64,000 bases of DNA, from the NCBI RefSeq assembly GCF_017303315.1, contig NZ_JAFKOI010000001.1:744001-808000 (forward strand), given 5' to 3'. Below the pieces are notes generated by a model, which saw nothing but the letters and a program-made list of their open reading frames with translations, had not been told where the DNA came from and made no database searches. Origin of the DNA: Bacillus sp. NTK071 (GTDB taxonomy: Bacteria; Bacillota; Bacilli; Bacillales; Guptibacillaceae). This document shows, one piece after another, positions 55,313 to 63,980 of the stretch (within the stretch, counting starts at the first letter, position 1; the number at the start of each line of letters is the position of its first letter). The position numbers and the translations under genes were made by a program.

Positions 55313-55891
55313 CTAGAATAAAAAGAAACTCATCAAGATTCCCAGCATAAATCCAACCACGTGGGAAACAGCTCCGCCCAAACCTATAAAGTTTCCTAAA
55401 ATTGAATAGAAAATAATATAGTTTGTTTTCCAAGTACCTAATTGGAAATTGAATAGATCAGGAGTTTGTATAAATAGGTAAAATATACAACCTACCAATG
55501 CAAAGATCCCAGGAGAAGCCCCTGTTCCTTTATTAAATGAAGAAAATATAGAAAATAACAAGGAAACAATTACATTTCCAATTGTATAAATGAGAAGAAA
55601 CATAATGCTTCCAATTTGGTTTTCTAGCACTAATCCGACGAAATAAATGCCAAAAGCGTTTCCCATGAGATGAATTATGTTCATATGAAAGAATGGAGCA
55701 GTAATGAGTCGATACCATTCTCCCTTACTCATATAGTCAAAACTCTTTCCTGTACCCCATTTAGACAATTTATTGCTCCACATTCTCTCTATGAAAAAAA
55801 TAACTATGTAAATAACAAATAATGTAATTGTCACAGGAGGGGTATTTAATATGGTAACGTTATCGACTTCCTTTCTAAAAGTGATACACAA
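55313..55891 (-). CDS. Rhomboid-family intramembrane serine protease
   Basis: A 192-residue six-TM protease. FFHMNIIHLMGNAFG carries the conserved His/His/Asn pattern (69, 74, 78); the catalytic dyad is Ser126 in GASPGIFALVG and His177 in SHVVGFMLG. It cuts TM segments of membrane proteins. The TTG at 55891 has AAAAAGG 10 nt upstream and no ATG lies in a better place. A single gene between two spacer repeats. Confidence 0.88.
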   Translation of the reverse strand: MCITFRKEVDNVTILNTPPVTITLFVIYIVIFFIERMWSNKLSKWGTGKSFDYMSKGEWYRLITAPFFHMNIIHLMGNAFGIYFVGLVLENQIGSIMFLLIYTIGNVIVSLLFSIFSSFNKGTGASPGIFALVGCIFYLFIQTPDLFNFQLGTWKTNYIIFYSILGNFIGLGGAVSHVVGFMLGILMSFFLF

Positions 55892-55964
55892 TATTTATTT
55901 ACCTTTTTGCCTTTTTATTTTTCACCTCTATCCACAGTTACGGTGACTACTCTTGTTAGATAAT

Positions 55965-55986
55965 CGCTCCGAGATATTGGAGTAAG
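55965..55986. repeat. Palindromic spacer repeat, right half
   Basis: CGCTCCGAGATATTGGAGTAAG. Between the rhomboid gene and the IS-interrupted gene. Confidence 0.55.
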
Positions 55987-56037
55987 ATTTAAATTGAAAC
56001 ACAACCACCAAGTAATCGGTATCTTTGTCCACAAAAC

Positions 56038-56080
56038 ACTGTGCACCACGCCTGAACTGGCTGGTGTACAGTTTTTTTTT
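56038..56080. terminator. Hairpin with nine Ts
   Basis: ACTGTGCACCACGCC / GGCTGGTGTACAGT stem, T9 on the plus strand and T4 on the minus. No plus-strand gene lies before it, so it most likely serves the interrupted minus-strand gene. Confidence 0.7.
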
Positions 56081-56139
56081 GAATGCTCAATCGAATTTGC
56101 TCGCTTACAAGTGAAGTACCTCAAATAAACTAACTGAAG

Positions 56140-56222
56140 TTATGAATCTGCTTTCTTCTTCAAGGGGTATTTCTTATTTATTATCGAGATAACGACCATA
56201 GTTGTCGAACTTAATGCCACTG
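56140..56222 (-). pseudogene. 3' fragment of the 59-aa membrane-protein gene cut by IS21
   Basis: Minus-strand codons encode A-L-S-S-T-T-M-V-V-I-S-I-I-N, then a basic tail KKYPLKKKADS and TAA at 56140. Joined to the 5' fragment at 58820-58923 across the 7-bp duplication, the frame is exact and gives a 59-residue, two-TM protein. Confidence 0.75.
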
Positions 56223-56351
56223 TGAGTATTGCGGAACGAAAAAGCCACTTGTGCGAAGTTTTGAGCCATCAATTGCGGAGAATGGAGCCAGTGAATGCAT
56301 AGAAGAGAGCCACCGGGTAAATTTCACTAGTGACTCTCTTCTTTAATATGG

Positions 56352-57107
56352 TCAACGAGGAGCGACTAAACTATGCCTTTCACGCATTGATATGTGGCCA
56401 TCAATTATTATTTTATAAGAGTCATGGACAATCCGGTCAAGAATCGCATCAGCTACCTGGGCTTGTCCGAGTTTGGAATGCCACCCTTCGGGTGAGAACT
56501 GGGAACAAAAGATGGTAGAAGTCCGCTTGAGCCTCGCGTCGATAATTTCTAAAACGTGGAGCACTTGATCTTGAGACAGCTCACTCAGGAGCCATTCATC
56601 CAATATCAATAAATCAATCGATCTGTACTTTTTAATCAGTTTGCGAAAACTTCCATCTGCCTCATGTTTGGCAACTGCGAGTTCATCCAATAATTCGGGC
56701 AATCGGATATACTTCACCTTGTAGAACTGCCGGCAGGCCTGAATGCCGAAAGCATTTGATATCCAAGTCTTTCCGTTGCCTGAAGCCCCCATAAGGATAA
56801 TATTATGATGCTTCTGAAGATAGGTGCCGGACGCCAGCTCTAAAATTAACTGCTTATCCAACTTACGGTCAGCGTGATATTCGATCAGTTCAACGGCTGC
56901 GCTCGAGTCATCAAATGTGGCTTGTTTAATCAATCGGTCCAGCTTATTCGATCTTCTGCGATCATATTCTGTATCCACCAATAGGTTAAAACGATCATCA
57001 AAATCCATGCCTTGGAAGTCTTTATTTTCATTCTGTAGTTGATATAACTCCGCCATTCCACTCATCTTCATGTCCATTAACTTTCGTAAGGTTTCTTGGT
57101 TAATCAT
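56352..57107 (-). CDS. istB: IS21-family helper ATPase IstB
   Basis: A 251-residue AAA+ ATPase related to DnaA/DnaC. Walker A GASGNGKTW (107-115), Walker B LLILDEW and the sensor region SQFSPEGWHSKL. It selects the target and stimulates IstA. The start overlaps the istA stop by ATGA. Full length. Confidence 0.95.
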   Translation of the reverse strand: MINQETLRKLMDMKMSGMAELYQLQNENKDFQGMDFDDRFNLLVDTEYDRRRSNKLDRLIKQATFDDSSAAVELIEYHADRKLDKQLILELASGTYLQKHHNIILMGASGNGKTWISNAFGIQACRQFYKVKYIRLPELLDELAVAKHEADGSFRKLIKKYRSIDLLILDEWLLSELSQDQVLHVLEIIDARLKRTSTIFCSQFSPEGWHSKLGQAQVADAILDRIVHDSYKIIIDGHISMRERHSLVAPR

Positions 57108-58642
57108 TTTTTATCCCTCCCAAAATAGGTAGCGCCTCTGGTAAAACCATAGTCCCCTGTTTGCGTTTCTCCAACTAGCTGTTTGTTCACTTGCTTTTTC
57201 TTCTGCCTCTCCAAGATACTTTTAAGAACGGCAACAGTGGGATGAGAGGATATCTCCAGTAAGGTCTTGGTCGCTTCCTCAAGCTCAGATTCCGTTCTTT
57301 TAGAGGCTGTACTTCTCAACCCGTTCAATATATTCAAAGCTTTCTTTTCGACATTTGTTTTCAAGATATGTTCAACCAGTCGTTCCGTATTCGGTCCGAC
57401 AGTCCTTGCCCATTTCCGGTTGTTTTCTGGATTGTGATCGAGATAAAGCCGATGGTGGTCTGGCATGTGATCCGGATTTGTGGCATATGAATCTTCTGTT
57501 TTTTGTTTACGTGGATGGGATGCAATCCGCACATCTTTAAAGTACAATTCAATTACATCCGCAGTGATTCGGACATCGACATCCTCGCGGACGTATTCAT
57601 AGGGGACGGAATAGAACTTATAGTCCACTTGAACGTGGTAGTTCGGTTGAACTTTGGCAGTCGCCCATTCCGTCATCTTGAACCGTGTTGGAGGTAGAGG
57701 ATGAAGGTGGCTCTTCTCCTCTTCTTCAAACACTTTGGACCTAGAACCCTCGCGCTTTTGGAAATTCATCGTATTGATTTCTTCCAGCTTTTCAAAGATT
57801 CGTGCATTTAAATCCTCTAGATGAAAACACTGATAGTTTCGTAGTGATGCAATGATCTGCCTTGATATGTATCCGACAGTTCCTTCTACACTCGCTTTGT
57901 CTTTCGGCTTTCTGACGCGACTGGGCACCACAACCGCCCGGTAGTAATCGGCTAATTCCCGGTAAGCTTCATTGATCATTGGATCGCCCCGATGGGGCTT
58001 AGTCACGCCCGTCTTCAAATTATCAGGTACCAAAGCCTCGGTAACGCCTCCAAAATATTCGAATGCATGAATATGTGCACGCAGCCAGGAAGTTGATTTC
58101 ATATCAAGAAATGCCTCTACATAACTCAACTGACTATAGGGAAGGGTTGCAATGAATACATACGCTGGTATAACCTCGCCGGTCGAATTATCTATGATCT
58201 TAAGCGTCGTTCCTGCCCAGTCCACCTCTAAGATCTCGCCTGGCTTTCTTCTGATTGGCATGGTTAGCTTATGCTTCTTTGCGAAGTTCCCATATTTTTC
58301 AGCGAATGTTCGATAGGCATAAGGGACTTTTCCAGCTTCTCTAGCTTCACTGGCATATTCGTTATGCAGAAGCGTCAGGGTGACATTTTTCTTTTGTAGT
58401 TCTTTGTGAACCCACTCAAAATCAACGGGGCAGTATCCCTTTTCAATTGCTTGTTTCTCAGGGAACAAGTAAGTCCCAAGCCACTGATTATTCATGGAAT
58501 CCTCTAACCCCCTTAAACCTCTTTCATTAGCCCGCTGGACAACTTCAGCGATTGTATTTCGCGAGTGGCCGGTACTGGAACTGATCGTCCTCTGGCTTAT
58601 GCCATCGAACTCCATCCCCAGAATCTTCCGATAATTAACCAT
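57104..58642 (-). CDS. istA: IS21-family transposase IstA
   Basis: A 512-residue DDE transposase: N-terminal HTH (GISQRTISSSTGHSRNTI, 14-31), then the catalytic domain with EVDWAG (first Asp), VPDNLKTGV (second Asp) and KDKASVEG (Glu), and a C-terminal beta-barrel. RBS GGAGGAT. No frameshift, so the element may be active. Confidence 0.95.
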   Translation of the reverse strand: MVNYRKILGMEFDGISQRTISSSTGHSRNTIAEVVQRANERGLRGLEDSMNNQWLGTYLFPEKQAIEKGYCPVDFEWVHKELQKKNVTLTLLHNEYASEAREAGKVPYAYRTFAEKYGNFAKKHKLTMPIRRKPGEILEVDWAGTTLKIIDNSTGEVIPAYVFIATLPYSQLSYVEAFLDMKSTSWLRAHIHAFEYFGGVTEALVPDNLKTGVTKPHRGDPMINEAYRELADYYRAVVVPSRVRKPKDKASVEGTVGYISRQIIASLRNYQCFHLEDLNARIFEKLEEINTMNFQKREGSRSKVFEEEEKSHLHPLPPTRFKMTEWATAKVQPNYHVQVDYKFYSVPYEYVREDVDVRITADVIELYFKDVRIASHPRKQKTEDSYATNPDHMPDHHRLYLDHNPENNRKWARTVGPNTERLVEHILKTNVEKKALNILNGLRSTASKRTESELEEATKTLLEISSHPTVAVLKSILERQKKKQVNKQLVGETQTGDYGFTRGATYFGRDKK

Positions 58643-58690
58643 AAAAAAATCCTCCTTCTACACAAGTGTCATGCTTTATAGGCATGTCCC

Positions 58691-58819
58691 TTAAGTATAC
58701 CGGAGGTATATTGTGAAAATATGTTTTTGTGGCTCTCTACTCCGCAAATGGTGGCTCTATCTTCCGCAATCGGTGGTTTAATTTTGCGCATAAGTGGCTC
58801 ATTCACCATGCAATATTCA
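58691..58819. repeat. IS21 right-end transposase-binding repeats
   Basis: On the minus strand, from the tip inward: GAGCCACTTATGCG, AACCACCGATTGCGGA, GAGCCACCATTTGCGGA, GAGCCAC. The left end (56223-56320) has GCCACTTGTGCG, GAGCCATCAATTGCGGA, GAGCCAGTGAATGC and GAGCCACC in inverted orientation. Confidence 0.8.
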
Positions 58820-58923
58820 GCCACTGCCTTAATCATTAAAATATCCGGCAAAATTATATATTCAATTCCCATAACAACCATTACGATTAAACATGTAATA
58901 AGAAATCTTTTCCCGAAAGACAT
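58820..58923 (-). pseudogene. 5' fragment of the 59-aa membrane-protein gene cut by IS21
   Basis: ATG at 58923 with GAGGAGG upstream. MSFGKRFLITCLIV begins TM1, then IEYIILPDILMIKAV up to the IS. The frame runs on into the IS end to give an 84-residue product, but the native gene continues at 56215. Function unknown; two short TM helices. Confidence 0.75.
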
Positions 58924-59030
58924 TACTAAACCTCCTCGAAAGTTTATTCACTGGCTGTGATTTCGAAATCACACCCTTCAGCTCCCGTTTCATACTCAAT
59001 CTTAATATTAAATCCACTTCAACTATAGTA

Positions 59031-59050
59031 CCGAGATTGTTGAAGATAGT
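59031..59050. repeat. Palindromic spacer repeat, box only
   Basis: CCGAGATTGTTGAAGATAG. Lies between the IS-interrupted gene and the lipoprotein at 59113. Confidence 0.55.
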
Positions 59051-59112
59051 TATCTATTATTCCGAAACTTATGTAGCTTTGTTTCGTAGTACTTAATAGG
59101 AGGGATATACAT

Positions 59113-59643
59113 ATGAAATTCAAACTAACTTATTTAATGCTAGGGTTATTAGTTGTTTTGGCTGCTTGTAATTCTGGCGGTGGTAGTTCCACAGAAAACC
59201 AACTGGAAACGCTTAAAGACAACTATCCAGAAGTGAAGACTGAATTAGAAAAACTCCCAGAAGAATTTAGAAACGAGATAACGGTTCCAAGTAAGAAATC
59301 AATTCCTCTTGATGTATCTGAAGTTGAAGCAGTGGCAGAAACGAAACTCAAACCTTATGGTATGAACTTTTATTACCTAGAAGACGAGAAACGTCTAAAT
59401 CTATCGATCAAGGATCAAAAAGGTATAGACGTATCACTCGGGAAAGATTCAAATCAAGAACTGGATAATGATATTAATGGGTATTACAGTGAAGGTGGAG
59501 GAATGTCTAAACTAATGTGGTTAAGTGAAAATAAAAATGCATTATATTCAATACAGGGCGTTGTCCCACCTGAACAAGACTCCCCTTTTAAAAAGGAAGA
59601 TATGGTGGAAATCGCTAACTCCATCATTCAACAAAGAAAATAG
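59113..59643 (+). CDS. Lipoprotein, 176 aa
   Basis: Signal peptide with lipobox LAAC (Cys at 19; MKFKLTYLMLGLLVVLAAC), Gly/Ser linker, then a soluble domain of unknown type. Expected to be lipid-anchored on the outer face of the membrane. RBS TAGGAGGG. The only plus-strand gene in the repeat-separated tract. Confidence 0.8.
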   Translation: MKFKLTYLMLGLLVVLAACNSGGGSSTENQLETLKDNYPEVKTELEKLPEEFRNEITVPSKKSIPLDVSEVEAVAETKLKPYGMNFYYLEDEKRLNLSIKDQKGIDVSLGKDSNQELDNDINGYYSEGGGMSKLMWLSENKNALYSIQGVVPPEQDSPFKKEDMVEIANSIIQQRK

Positions 59644-59664
59644 ATCGTTATCTGGGTAATTATT

Positions 59665-59705
59665 GGGAGCTTATCTATTTAAGATAAGCTCCCGAATTGT
59701 GGAAG
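59665..59705. repeat. Palindromic spacer repeat, full copy
   Basis: GGGAGCTTATCT-ATTTA-AGATAAGCTCCC, the most perfect stem of the family, followed by CGAATTGTGGAAGTATTC. Also a terminator for the lipoprotein gene. Confidence 0.75.
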
Positions 59706-59800
59706 TATTCAAAACAAAATAATATATCTGTAATTGACCGCAGCTACCGAAACCAGTTGTAAACATAACTAGATTCTATTTAGAGGTTAGATGTTTATTC

Positions 59801-60232
59801 CTATTTTATTTTTACAGGAATTTCAGTCTTGTGTTCTCCATTTTTTCGCCAACTAATGACGATAGAAGTATTTTCTATATGTTTCTTATAAAATTCAAGT
59901 TTGTTTTTTTTAGTTCTAGGTGATCCTCCACTCGTTGCTGTTTCAAAAGTCACTTGCCCTGTGTCAAGTGAAGAGAATTTACTCATACTACCTTTTCCCA
60001 TTTCCTCTGGAAATTTCCACTCATAGCTAACATTTTTAGGAGTACCTTCTCCAATATAAGTTAATACTGCATTTTCCGAAAATCTCTTTTCCTCCACCTT
60101 ATATTCAGTTGTGACTTCCCATTGCTCATTTTGTCCTTTAGCTTGAAAGCTGCCAGTGTCAGCTGATTGGTTGTTACATCCCGTTATAATGAGAAGTAAA
60201 CCTAATAATACAAATGTGGGAATTCCCCTCAT
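59801..60232 (-). CDS. Lipoprotein, 143 aa
   Basis: Start at 60232 (MRGIPTF), 7 nt after AAGGAG; the ATG two codons earlier is too near. Signal with lipobox ITGC, then a beta-rich immunoglobulin-like domain (WEVTTEYKVEEKR, VSYEWKFPEE, TSIVISWRKNGEHKTEIPVKI). No family recognised. Confidence 0.78.
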   Translation of the reverse strand: MRGIPTFVLLGLLLIITGCNNQSADTGSFQAKGQNEQWEVTTEYKVEEKRFSENAVLTYIGEGTPKNVSYEWKFPEEMGKGSMSKFSSLDTGQVTFETATSGGSPRTKKNKLEFYKKHIENTSIVISWRKNGEHKTEIPVKIK

Positions 60233-60362
60233 TAACATTCTCCTTTATATTGAATTATACTAAATCGCCTCTCTCAGCTTAAGTTAACAATTGCTAGTGG
60301 TTAAATCTATGTGTTGCTCTTTTCGACAGAGCAAATTTGGTTCCCTTGTTTATTCGAGAATT

Positions 60363-60380
60363 GCTCCGAGATTGTTAAAA
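60363..60380. repeat. Palindromic spacer repeat, right half
   Basis: GCTCCGAGATTGTTAAAA, next to the hydrolase stop. Confidence 0.5.
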
Positions 60381-60398
60381 AACTTATTTACGTTGGTA

Positions 60399-61433
60399 TT
60401 ATTGATTTTCATTGAATGAATTTATAAATTCATTCACATCTTTACTAATTTCCTCATAACGAGTCCAATGAAGGTAATGCTGTCCCTCTAATAAAACAAT
60501 TTTACTAGAAGGGGTATTAGTTAACTGTGTTTTATAAAAGGACAGATTGTTCTTACCATCTTCTCTTATGTCCCCTTTTTCGGTAGTAAAAATTAAAACC
60601 GGAATATTAGGAGGAAATTTCATCCCCACCGTCATGTCAACGTTATCTTCTATATTATTAGCTTCATTAACAACGCTTTTGTTATAACCCTTCCATGCGG
60701 AGATCGCCTTTGTCATTTTTAAATTTTCTTCAGAATAGGTACCATCACTAGCAATAGGTAAAAAATTTTCAGGACTAATCATTAGGGCTAATCTTGCTAT
60801 ACCAGTTGGTGCCAAATAACTTAAATAACTGGGCATTGTTGGAGAATTTTCTCCAAAATAATTTAAAGCTTGTGGCAAAGTTGGGTCAATTCCTACAATC
60901 GCTTTAACTTCTTCTGGATATGTAGTAGCAAAATACATACTGTAAAAACCAGAAATTGAATGAGGCATCAGAATGTATGGCCCTGGTATGTCCGCTTTTT
61001 TTAATCCTAACCTCATTTCCTCTACAATGTTCTTCACCGTTCGTTCCTTGTTGGTGATATCGCTCCAACCATACCCAAAGGGCTCTACAACTACAACTCT
61101 ATTAGTCTTTGAAATTTCATCTATCAAAGGTTCAAAATCCAGTACTGGTGCTGATGTTCCAAGGCCACTCATTAAAACGATCGTGTTATCTCCTTCACCT
61201 TTGGAATGAATGTGCATCTCCTTACCGTCAACCTCAACGATTTCCCCTAATGGCTTGTACTTTTTTTGTTCATAAGCGCTTAGTAAGTTATTGTAAATGA
61301 CCCAAATAACAAGTGCACCTATCAATACTAATAAAAAATTCCTTATAAAAACCCAAAACTTATATTTCTTTTCAGCTTTTATCATTAATTCCTTAGACCT
61401 ACTTTCAAACTTTTCTTTAATCTTACATTTCAT
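60399..61433 (-). CDS. Membrane-anchored alpha/beta hydrolase
   Basis: A 344-residue protein: one TM helix (about 28-49), then an alpha/beta-hydrolase fold with oxyanion MSGLGTSAP, nucleophile elbow MPHSISG (Ser159) and catalytic His in LEGQHYLHW (about 327). The catalytic domain likely faces outside. Substrate unknown. RBS AGGAAG. Flanked by repeat copies. Confidence 0.85.
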   Translation of the reverse strand: MKCKIKEKFESRSKELMIKAEKKYKFWVFIRNFLLVLIGALVIWVIYNNLLSAYEQKKYKPLGEIVEVDGKEMHIHSKGEGDNTIVLMSGLGTSAPVLDFEPLIDEISKTNRVVVVEPFGYGWSDITNKERTVKNIVEEMRLGLKKADIPGPYILMPHSISGFYSMYFATTYPEEVKAIVGIDPTLPQALNYFGENSPTMPSYLSYLAPTGIARLALMISPENFLPIASDGTYSEENLKMTKAISAWKGYNKSVVNEANNIEDNVDMTVGMKFPPNIPVLIFTTEKGDIREDGKNNLSFYKTQLTNTPSSKIVLLEGQHYLHWTRYEEISKDVNEFINSFNENQ

Positions 61434-61572
61434 GGAACTTCCTAGAAATGCTTTTTGGTATTATTTTGAAATAGGTCTTGCGTCTTATAAATTCGTTTGT
61501 CTATTGAAAAAGCTTCTAATTGAATTACTGCTTATTTGTTGAAGTACTAGACCTCTTATTTCTCCTTAAAAA

Positions 61573-61620
61573 CGAGGCTGAATTTATTAAAGATAAGCTC
61601 CGAGATTGTTGAGCAGTATT
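61573..61620. repeat. Palindromic spacer repeat, degenerate full copy
   Basis: GAGGCTGAATT...AAAGATAAGCTC then CGAGATTGTTGAGCAGTATT; the left arm has decayed. Confidence 0.6.
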
Positions 61621-61645
61621 CAAACCTCACGAGTTTGTAAGAGGA

Positions 61646-61843
61646 TTATTTCTTACCTTTTAGTAAATCAATGATATAAAAAAGCTGAGTAATAATAAAC
61701 GCCGCTAACAGAACTAATGAAGCAACTAGATATGAAACAAAATCAATGTCACTAGTAAATCGCCAAATAAACATAGGAAGAGTAAAGAATAGTAAAAAAA
61801 CTACAATTAATGTAAGAATAAATATTCCTATATAACGATTCAT
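61646..61843 (-). CDS. Small two-TM membrane protein, 65 aa
   Basis: MNRYIGIFILTLIVVFLLFF begins TM1 and YLVASLVLLAAFIITQLFYI is TM2; the basic end LLKGKK is cytosolic. RBS AGGGGAGG at a usable distance. No family recognised. Confidence 0.6.
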   Translation of the reverse strand: MNRYIGIFILTLIVVFLLFFTLPMFIWRFTSDIDFVSYLVASLVLLAAFIITQLFYIIDLLKGKK

Positions 61844-61953
61844 ATGTACCTTGTACCTCCCCTTTAAACCTTTTTCTTATGCTAACTTGCCGAGTAGCTC
61901 AACGTCGATTATTTCAAAAGATTCTAAGGGTCGCAATAATAATCATATAGAAT

Positions 61954-61993
61954 GGGAGGCTATCTTATTTTAGATAAGCTTCGATATTGCTTA
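61954..61993. repeat. Palindromic spacer repeat, full copy
   Basis: GGGAGGCTATCTTA / TAGATAAGCTTC stem followed by the box CGATATTGCTTAAG. Confidence 0.7.
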
Positions 61994-61996
61994 AGA

Positions 61997-62614
61997 TCAA
62001 AATAGGGCCACGAGATCATCAAACTTTTCTATGACCTCATCATACTCATTTACTTGTCCGAAACCATATTTTGCATAAACAAATGGAATCCCTGCATATC
62101 TAGATGCATTTAAATCACCTATTGTGTCTCCTACGTAAATAGGGCTAGACAGGTTGTTTCTTTCGATAATCAAGTTAATATTTTCCCCTTTGGATAAACC
62201 AGTTCTTCCTGGATTCTCAAAGTCTAAAAAATAATCCCCTAAGTTATGAAACTCATAAAACGATTCGATGTAGCCATCCTGACAGTTGCTTACTATGTAG
62301 AGTTTGTATTTCTTTGAAAGCAGCCTAAGTACTTCCTCAACATTATGAAAAAGTTTACCTCCCTGTTTCTTTAAGTACCCCTGTTCGGTATTACAACACT
62401 CTGTAATCACTTGTACACGTATTTCCTCCGGTAAATAAGGAAACAATTTTTTACTGATTTCTTGCATTTGCAAGCCCATTGTTCCTTCAAAATCAGTCCG
62501 GGTGAGTTCTCTTTTGACGAGACTATGTTCCTTGATACGGCTATTCCACGCATTGAGTACAGTATCAATTGGATCCCAAATGGTGCCGTCTAAATCAAAA
62601 ATAATGCTGTCCAT
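61997..62614 (-). CDS. HAD-superfamily hydrolase (phosphoglycolate phosphatase-like)
   Basis: A 205-residue phosphatase-like protein: IIFDLDGTIWDP with the nucleophile Asp7 and acid Asp9, KLYIVSNCQDGYIESF (motif II), GLSKGENI with Lys, and YVGDTIGDLNASRYAGI (motif III). The C-terminal end fits phosphoglycolate/pyrimidine nucleotidase type HADs. Substrate not known. Single gene between repeats. Confidence 0.88.
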   Translation of the reverse strand: MDSIIFDLDGTIWDPIDTVLNAWNSRIKEHSLVKRELTRTDFEGTMGLQMQEISKKLFPYLPEEIRVQVITECCNTEQGYLKKQGGKLFHNVEEVLRLLSKKYKLYIVSNCQDGYIESFYEFHNLGDYFLDFENPGRTGLSKGENINLIIERNNLSSPIYVGDTIGDLNASRYAGIPFVYAKYGFGQVNEYDEVIEKFDDLVALF

Positions 62615-62643
62615 TATCTGTTTTCACCCTCTCCATTAAATAA

Positions 62644-62666
62644 AAGCTCCGAGATAATAGAAGAAC
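62644..62666. repeat. Palindromic spacer repeat, right half
   Basis: AAGCTCCGAGATAATAGAAG, between the HAD gene and the next membrane-protein gene. Confidence 0.55.
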
Positions 62667-62690
62667 GTTTATGTATGACGTGGGTTCTTC

Positions 62691-62996
62691 TTATACTTGG
62701 GTATTCTTTTTATTAAATAGTTTTCCGATCACTATTATAAGTCCTATGAGGAAATGTATTAATCCATTAGCTACTGTAATAAGACCTATAAAAGCTGCCA
62801 TTAGGCTTCCACCTTGGCCGGCATTACCAGGGCCTACTAGGATTCCACCAATAACAAAGCCAAGTCCAACGCCAAGAATTGCTAATAAAATACCAGAAGC
62901 CCAGAGGGGAAGACTCCCACTTCTGTGCCATTTAATCATGAATATATTTGCTGGGATTAACGATGCAGCAAGAAATAAATACATCAGTACATCCAT
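62691..62996 (-). CDS. Small three- to four-TM membrane protein, 101 aa
   Basis: Hydrophobic helices at about 3-18, 30-52 and 68-94; glycine-rich (GVGLGFVIGGILVGPGNAGQGG) in the middle. RBS AAGGGGG before the ATG at 62996. No family recognised. Confidence 0.6.
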   Translation of the reverse strand: MDVLMYLFLAASLIPANIFMIKWHRSGSLPLWASGILLAILGVGLGFVIGGILVGPGNAGQGGSLMAAFIGLITVANGLIHFLIGLIIVIGKLFNKKNTQV

Positions 62997-63046
62997 ACAA
63001 TCCCCCTTAAATAAGTTCCTATATATCTAATTATTAACGATTTGCA

Positions 63047-63064
63047 ACGAGATATTGGAACAAG
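63047..63064. repeat. Palindromic spacer repeat, box only
   Basis: ACGAGATATTGGAACAAG between two minus-strand membrane-protein genes. Confidence 0.4.
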
Positions 63065-63142
63065 TTTTTTATAAAAAATATTATAATTAATAAAACTATC
63101 ATCGTCTTAATATTAAAAAACAACAATTTCTAAGAAAGAACC

Positions 63143-63352
63143 TCAAAAATAAGTATGGCAATTAGAACATTGATTACTTTCTGAGGGAGTCCTTTCATTC
63201 TTTTGTCCACACTTGGTACAGGTTATATGCTTAGAAAATTCATTTGCAGATCCAAATAATAGGTTTTTAGCATTCCTTTCTGATTTGATAAGGTATTTTG
63301 TTGTTAAGAATAAAGCGGTACCAACTATCAACAGAAAAAATAACATCCCCAT
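63143..63352 (-). CDS. Membrane-anchored zinc-ribbon protein, 69 aa
   Basis: An N-terminal TM helix (about 3-20) and a C-terminal zinc ribbon CTKCGQ ... CSNCHTYF with two CxxC pairs (about 45-68). RBS GGGGG, 6 nt before the ATG at 63352. Possibly a small regulatory or assembly factor at the membrane. Confidence 0.7.
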   Translation of the reverse strand: MGMLFFLLIVGTALFLTTKYLIKSERNAKNLLFGSANEFSKHITCTKCGQKNERTPSESNQCSNCHTYF

Positions 63353-63529
63353 ATTGTTCCCCCTGTCAGATCAGCTTCAATAGCAACATTTTGGATCACC
63401 ATAATTATGCATAACCATTTTTGGGGTTACACCCAATGATAATGATACGATTTTAATTAAAAATAGTTTCAATTATTCCGTAACTGCTCATAGTTAATAT
63501 TAATAATTATACTTTTTGACACTTTGAAA

Positions 63530-63572
63530 GGAGCCTATCATATTACACATAAGCTCAGAGATACTGCAAGAA
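63530..63572. repeat. Palindromic spacer repeat, full copy
   Basis: GGAGCCTATCATA / CACATAAGCTC stem and the box AGAGATACTGCAAGAAC. Confidence 0.65.
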
Positions 63573-63644
63573 CTGCTAACTTTTATTCAATTGTGTATAT
63601 AAATAGTTTTCTATCATATTGATAAATCGATAATTTCCTATACG

Positions 63645-63929
63645 TTAGTCTTTCTTAGGTGCGAAATATACAAGCAAAAAGGTTAAAAACAAAGATATGC
63701 TTGGAACTGCTTCATTCTCCCAATAAATATATAGCAGTTTTCCGATGAAAAATAGACTTGGACCTATAAAACTCCACGGAAAATAGAATTGTTTATAGAA
63801 GAAGAAATATATATAGATACTAAATGCGGTAGAAATATACACTGCAAAGAAAATAGTGTTCAGTTCATTTAATAGCGATCCAATCATAATAATGATAAAC
63901 AATGTAATGATCCCTCTAAAAATCCCCAT
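63645..63929 (-). CDS. Small multi-TM membrane protein, 94 aa
   Basis: Helices at about 5-24, 27-45, 50-68 and 76-90; ends FAPKKD. ATG at 63929, weak upstream GAGGAG about 9 nt away. No motif. Repeat block starting at 63981 lies behind it. Confidence 0.6.
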   Translation of the reverse strand: MGIFRGIITLFIIIMIGSLLNELNTIFFAVYISTAFSIYIYFFFYKQFYFPWSFIGPSLFFIGKLLYIYWENEAVPSISLFLTFLLVYFAPKKD

Positions 63930-63980
63930 ATACTCTCCTCAAGCACGGATTCTCTTGTTCTACAATAATACTCAACATCC

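Larger units (their letters stand above)
56216..58826. mobile_element. Complete IS21-family insertion sequence with 7-bp target duplication
   Basis: The element spans 56223-58819 (2597 bp) and is flanked by GCCACTG at 56216-56222 and 58820-58826. Its tips are TGAGTATTGCGG and, on the other strand, TGAATATTGCAT. Inside each end are 3-4 repeats of a GAGCCAC...TTGCGGA unit, the multiple transposase-binding sites of IS21. istA and istB are intact. It interrupts a small membrane-protein gene. Confidence 0.9.

Noticed and set aside
55915-56124. A 69-codon minus-strand open frame
   Set aside because: It runs through a terminator hairpin and a spacer-repeat copy and has no RBS.
56330-56518. A 62-codon plus-strand frame over the istB end
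   Set aside because: Antisense to istB, no independent signal.
54567-63572. Reading the palindromic repeats as a CRISPR array
   Set aside because: Copies are 300-1600 bp apart with whole genes between them, diverge in sequence, and no cas genes are present.
54567-63572. Calling the tract a true integron
   Set aside because: No IntI-type tyrosine recombinase in the window and no canonical attC core (RYYYAAC / GTTRRRY) in the repeats; kept as an analogy only.
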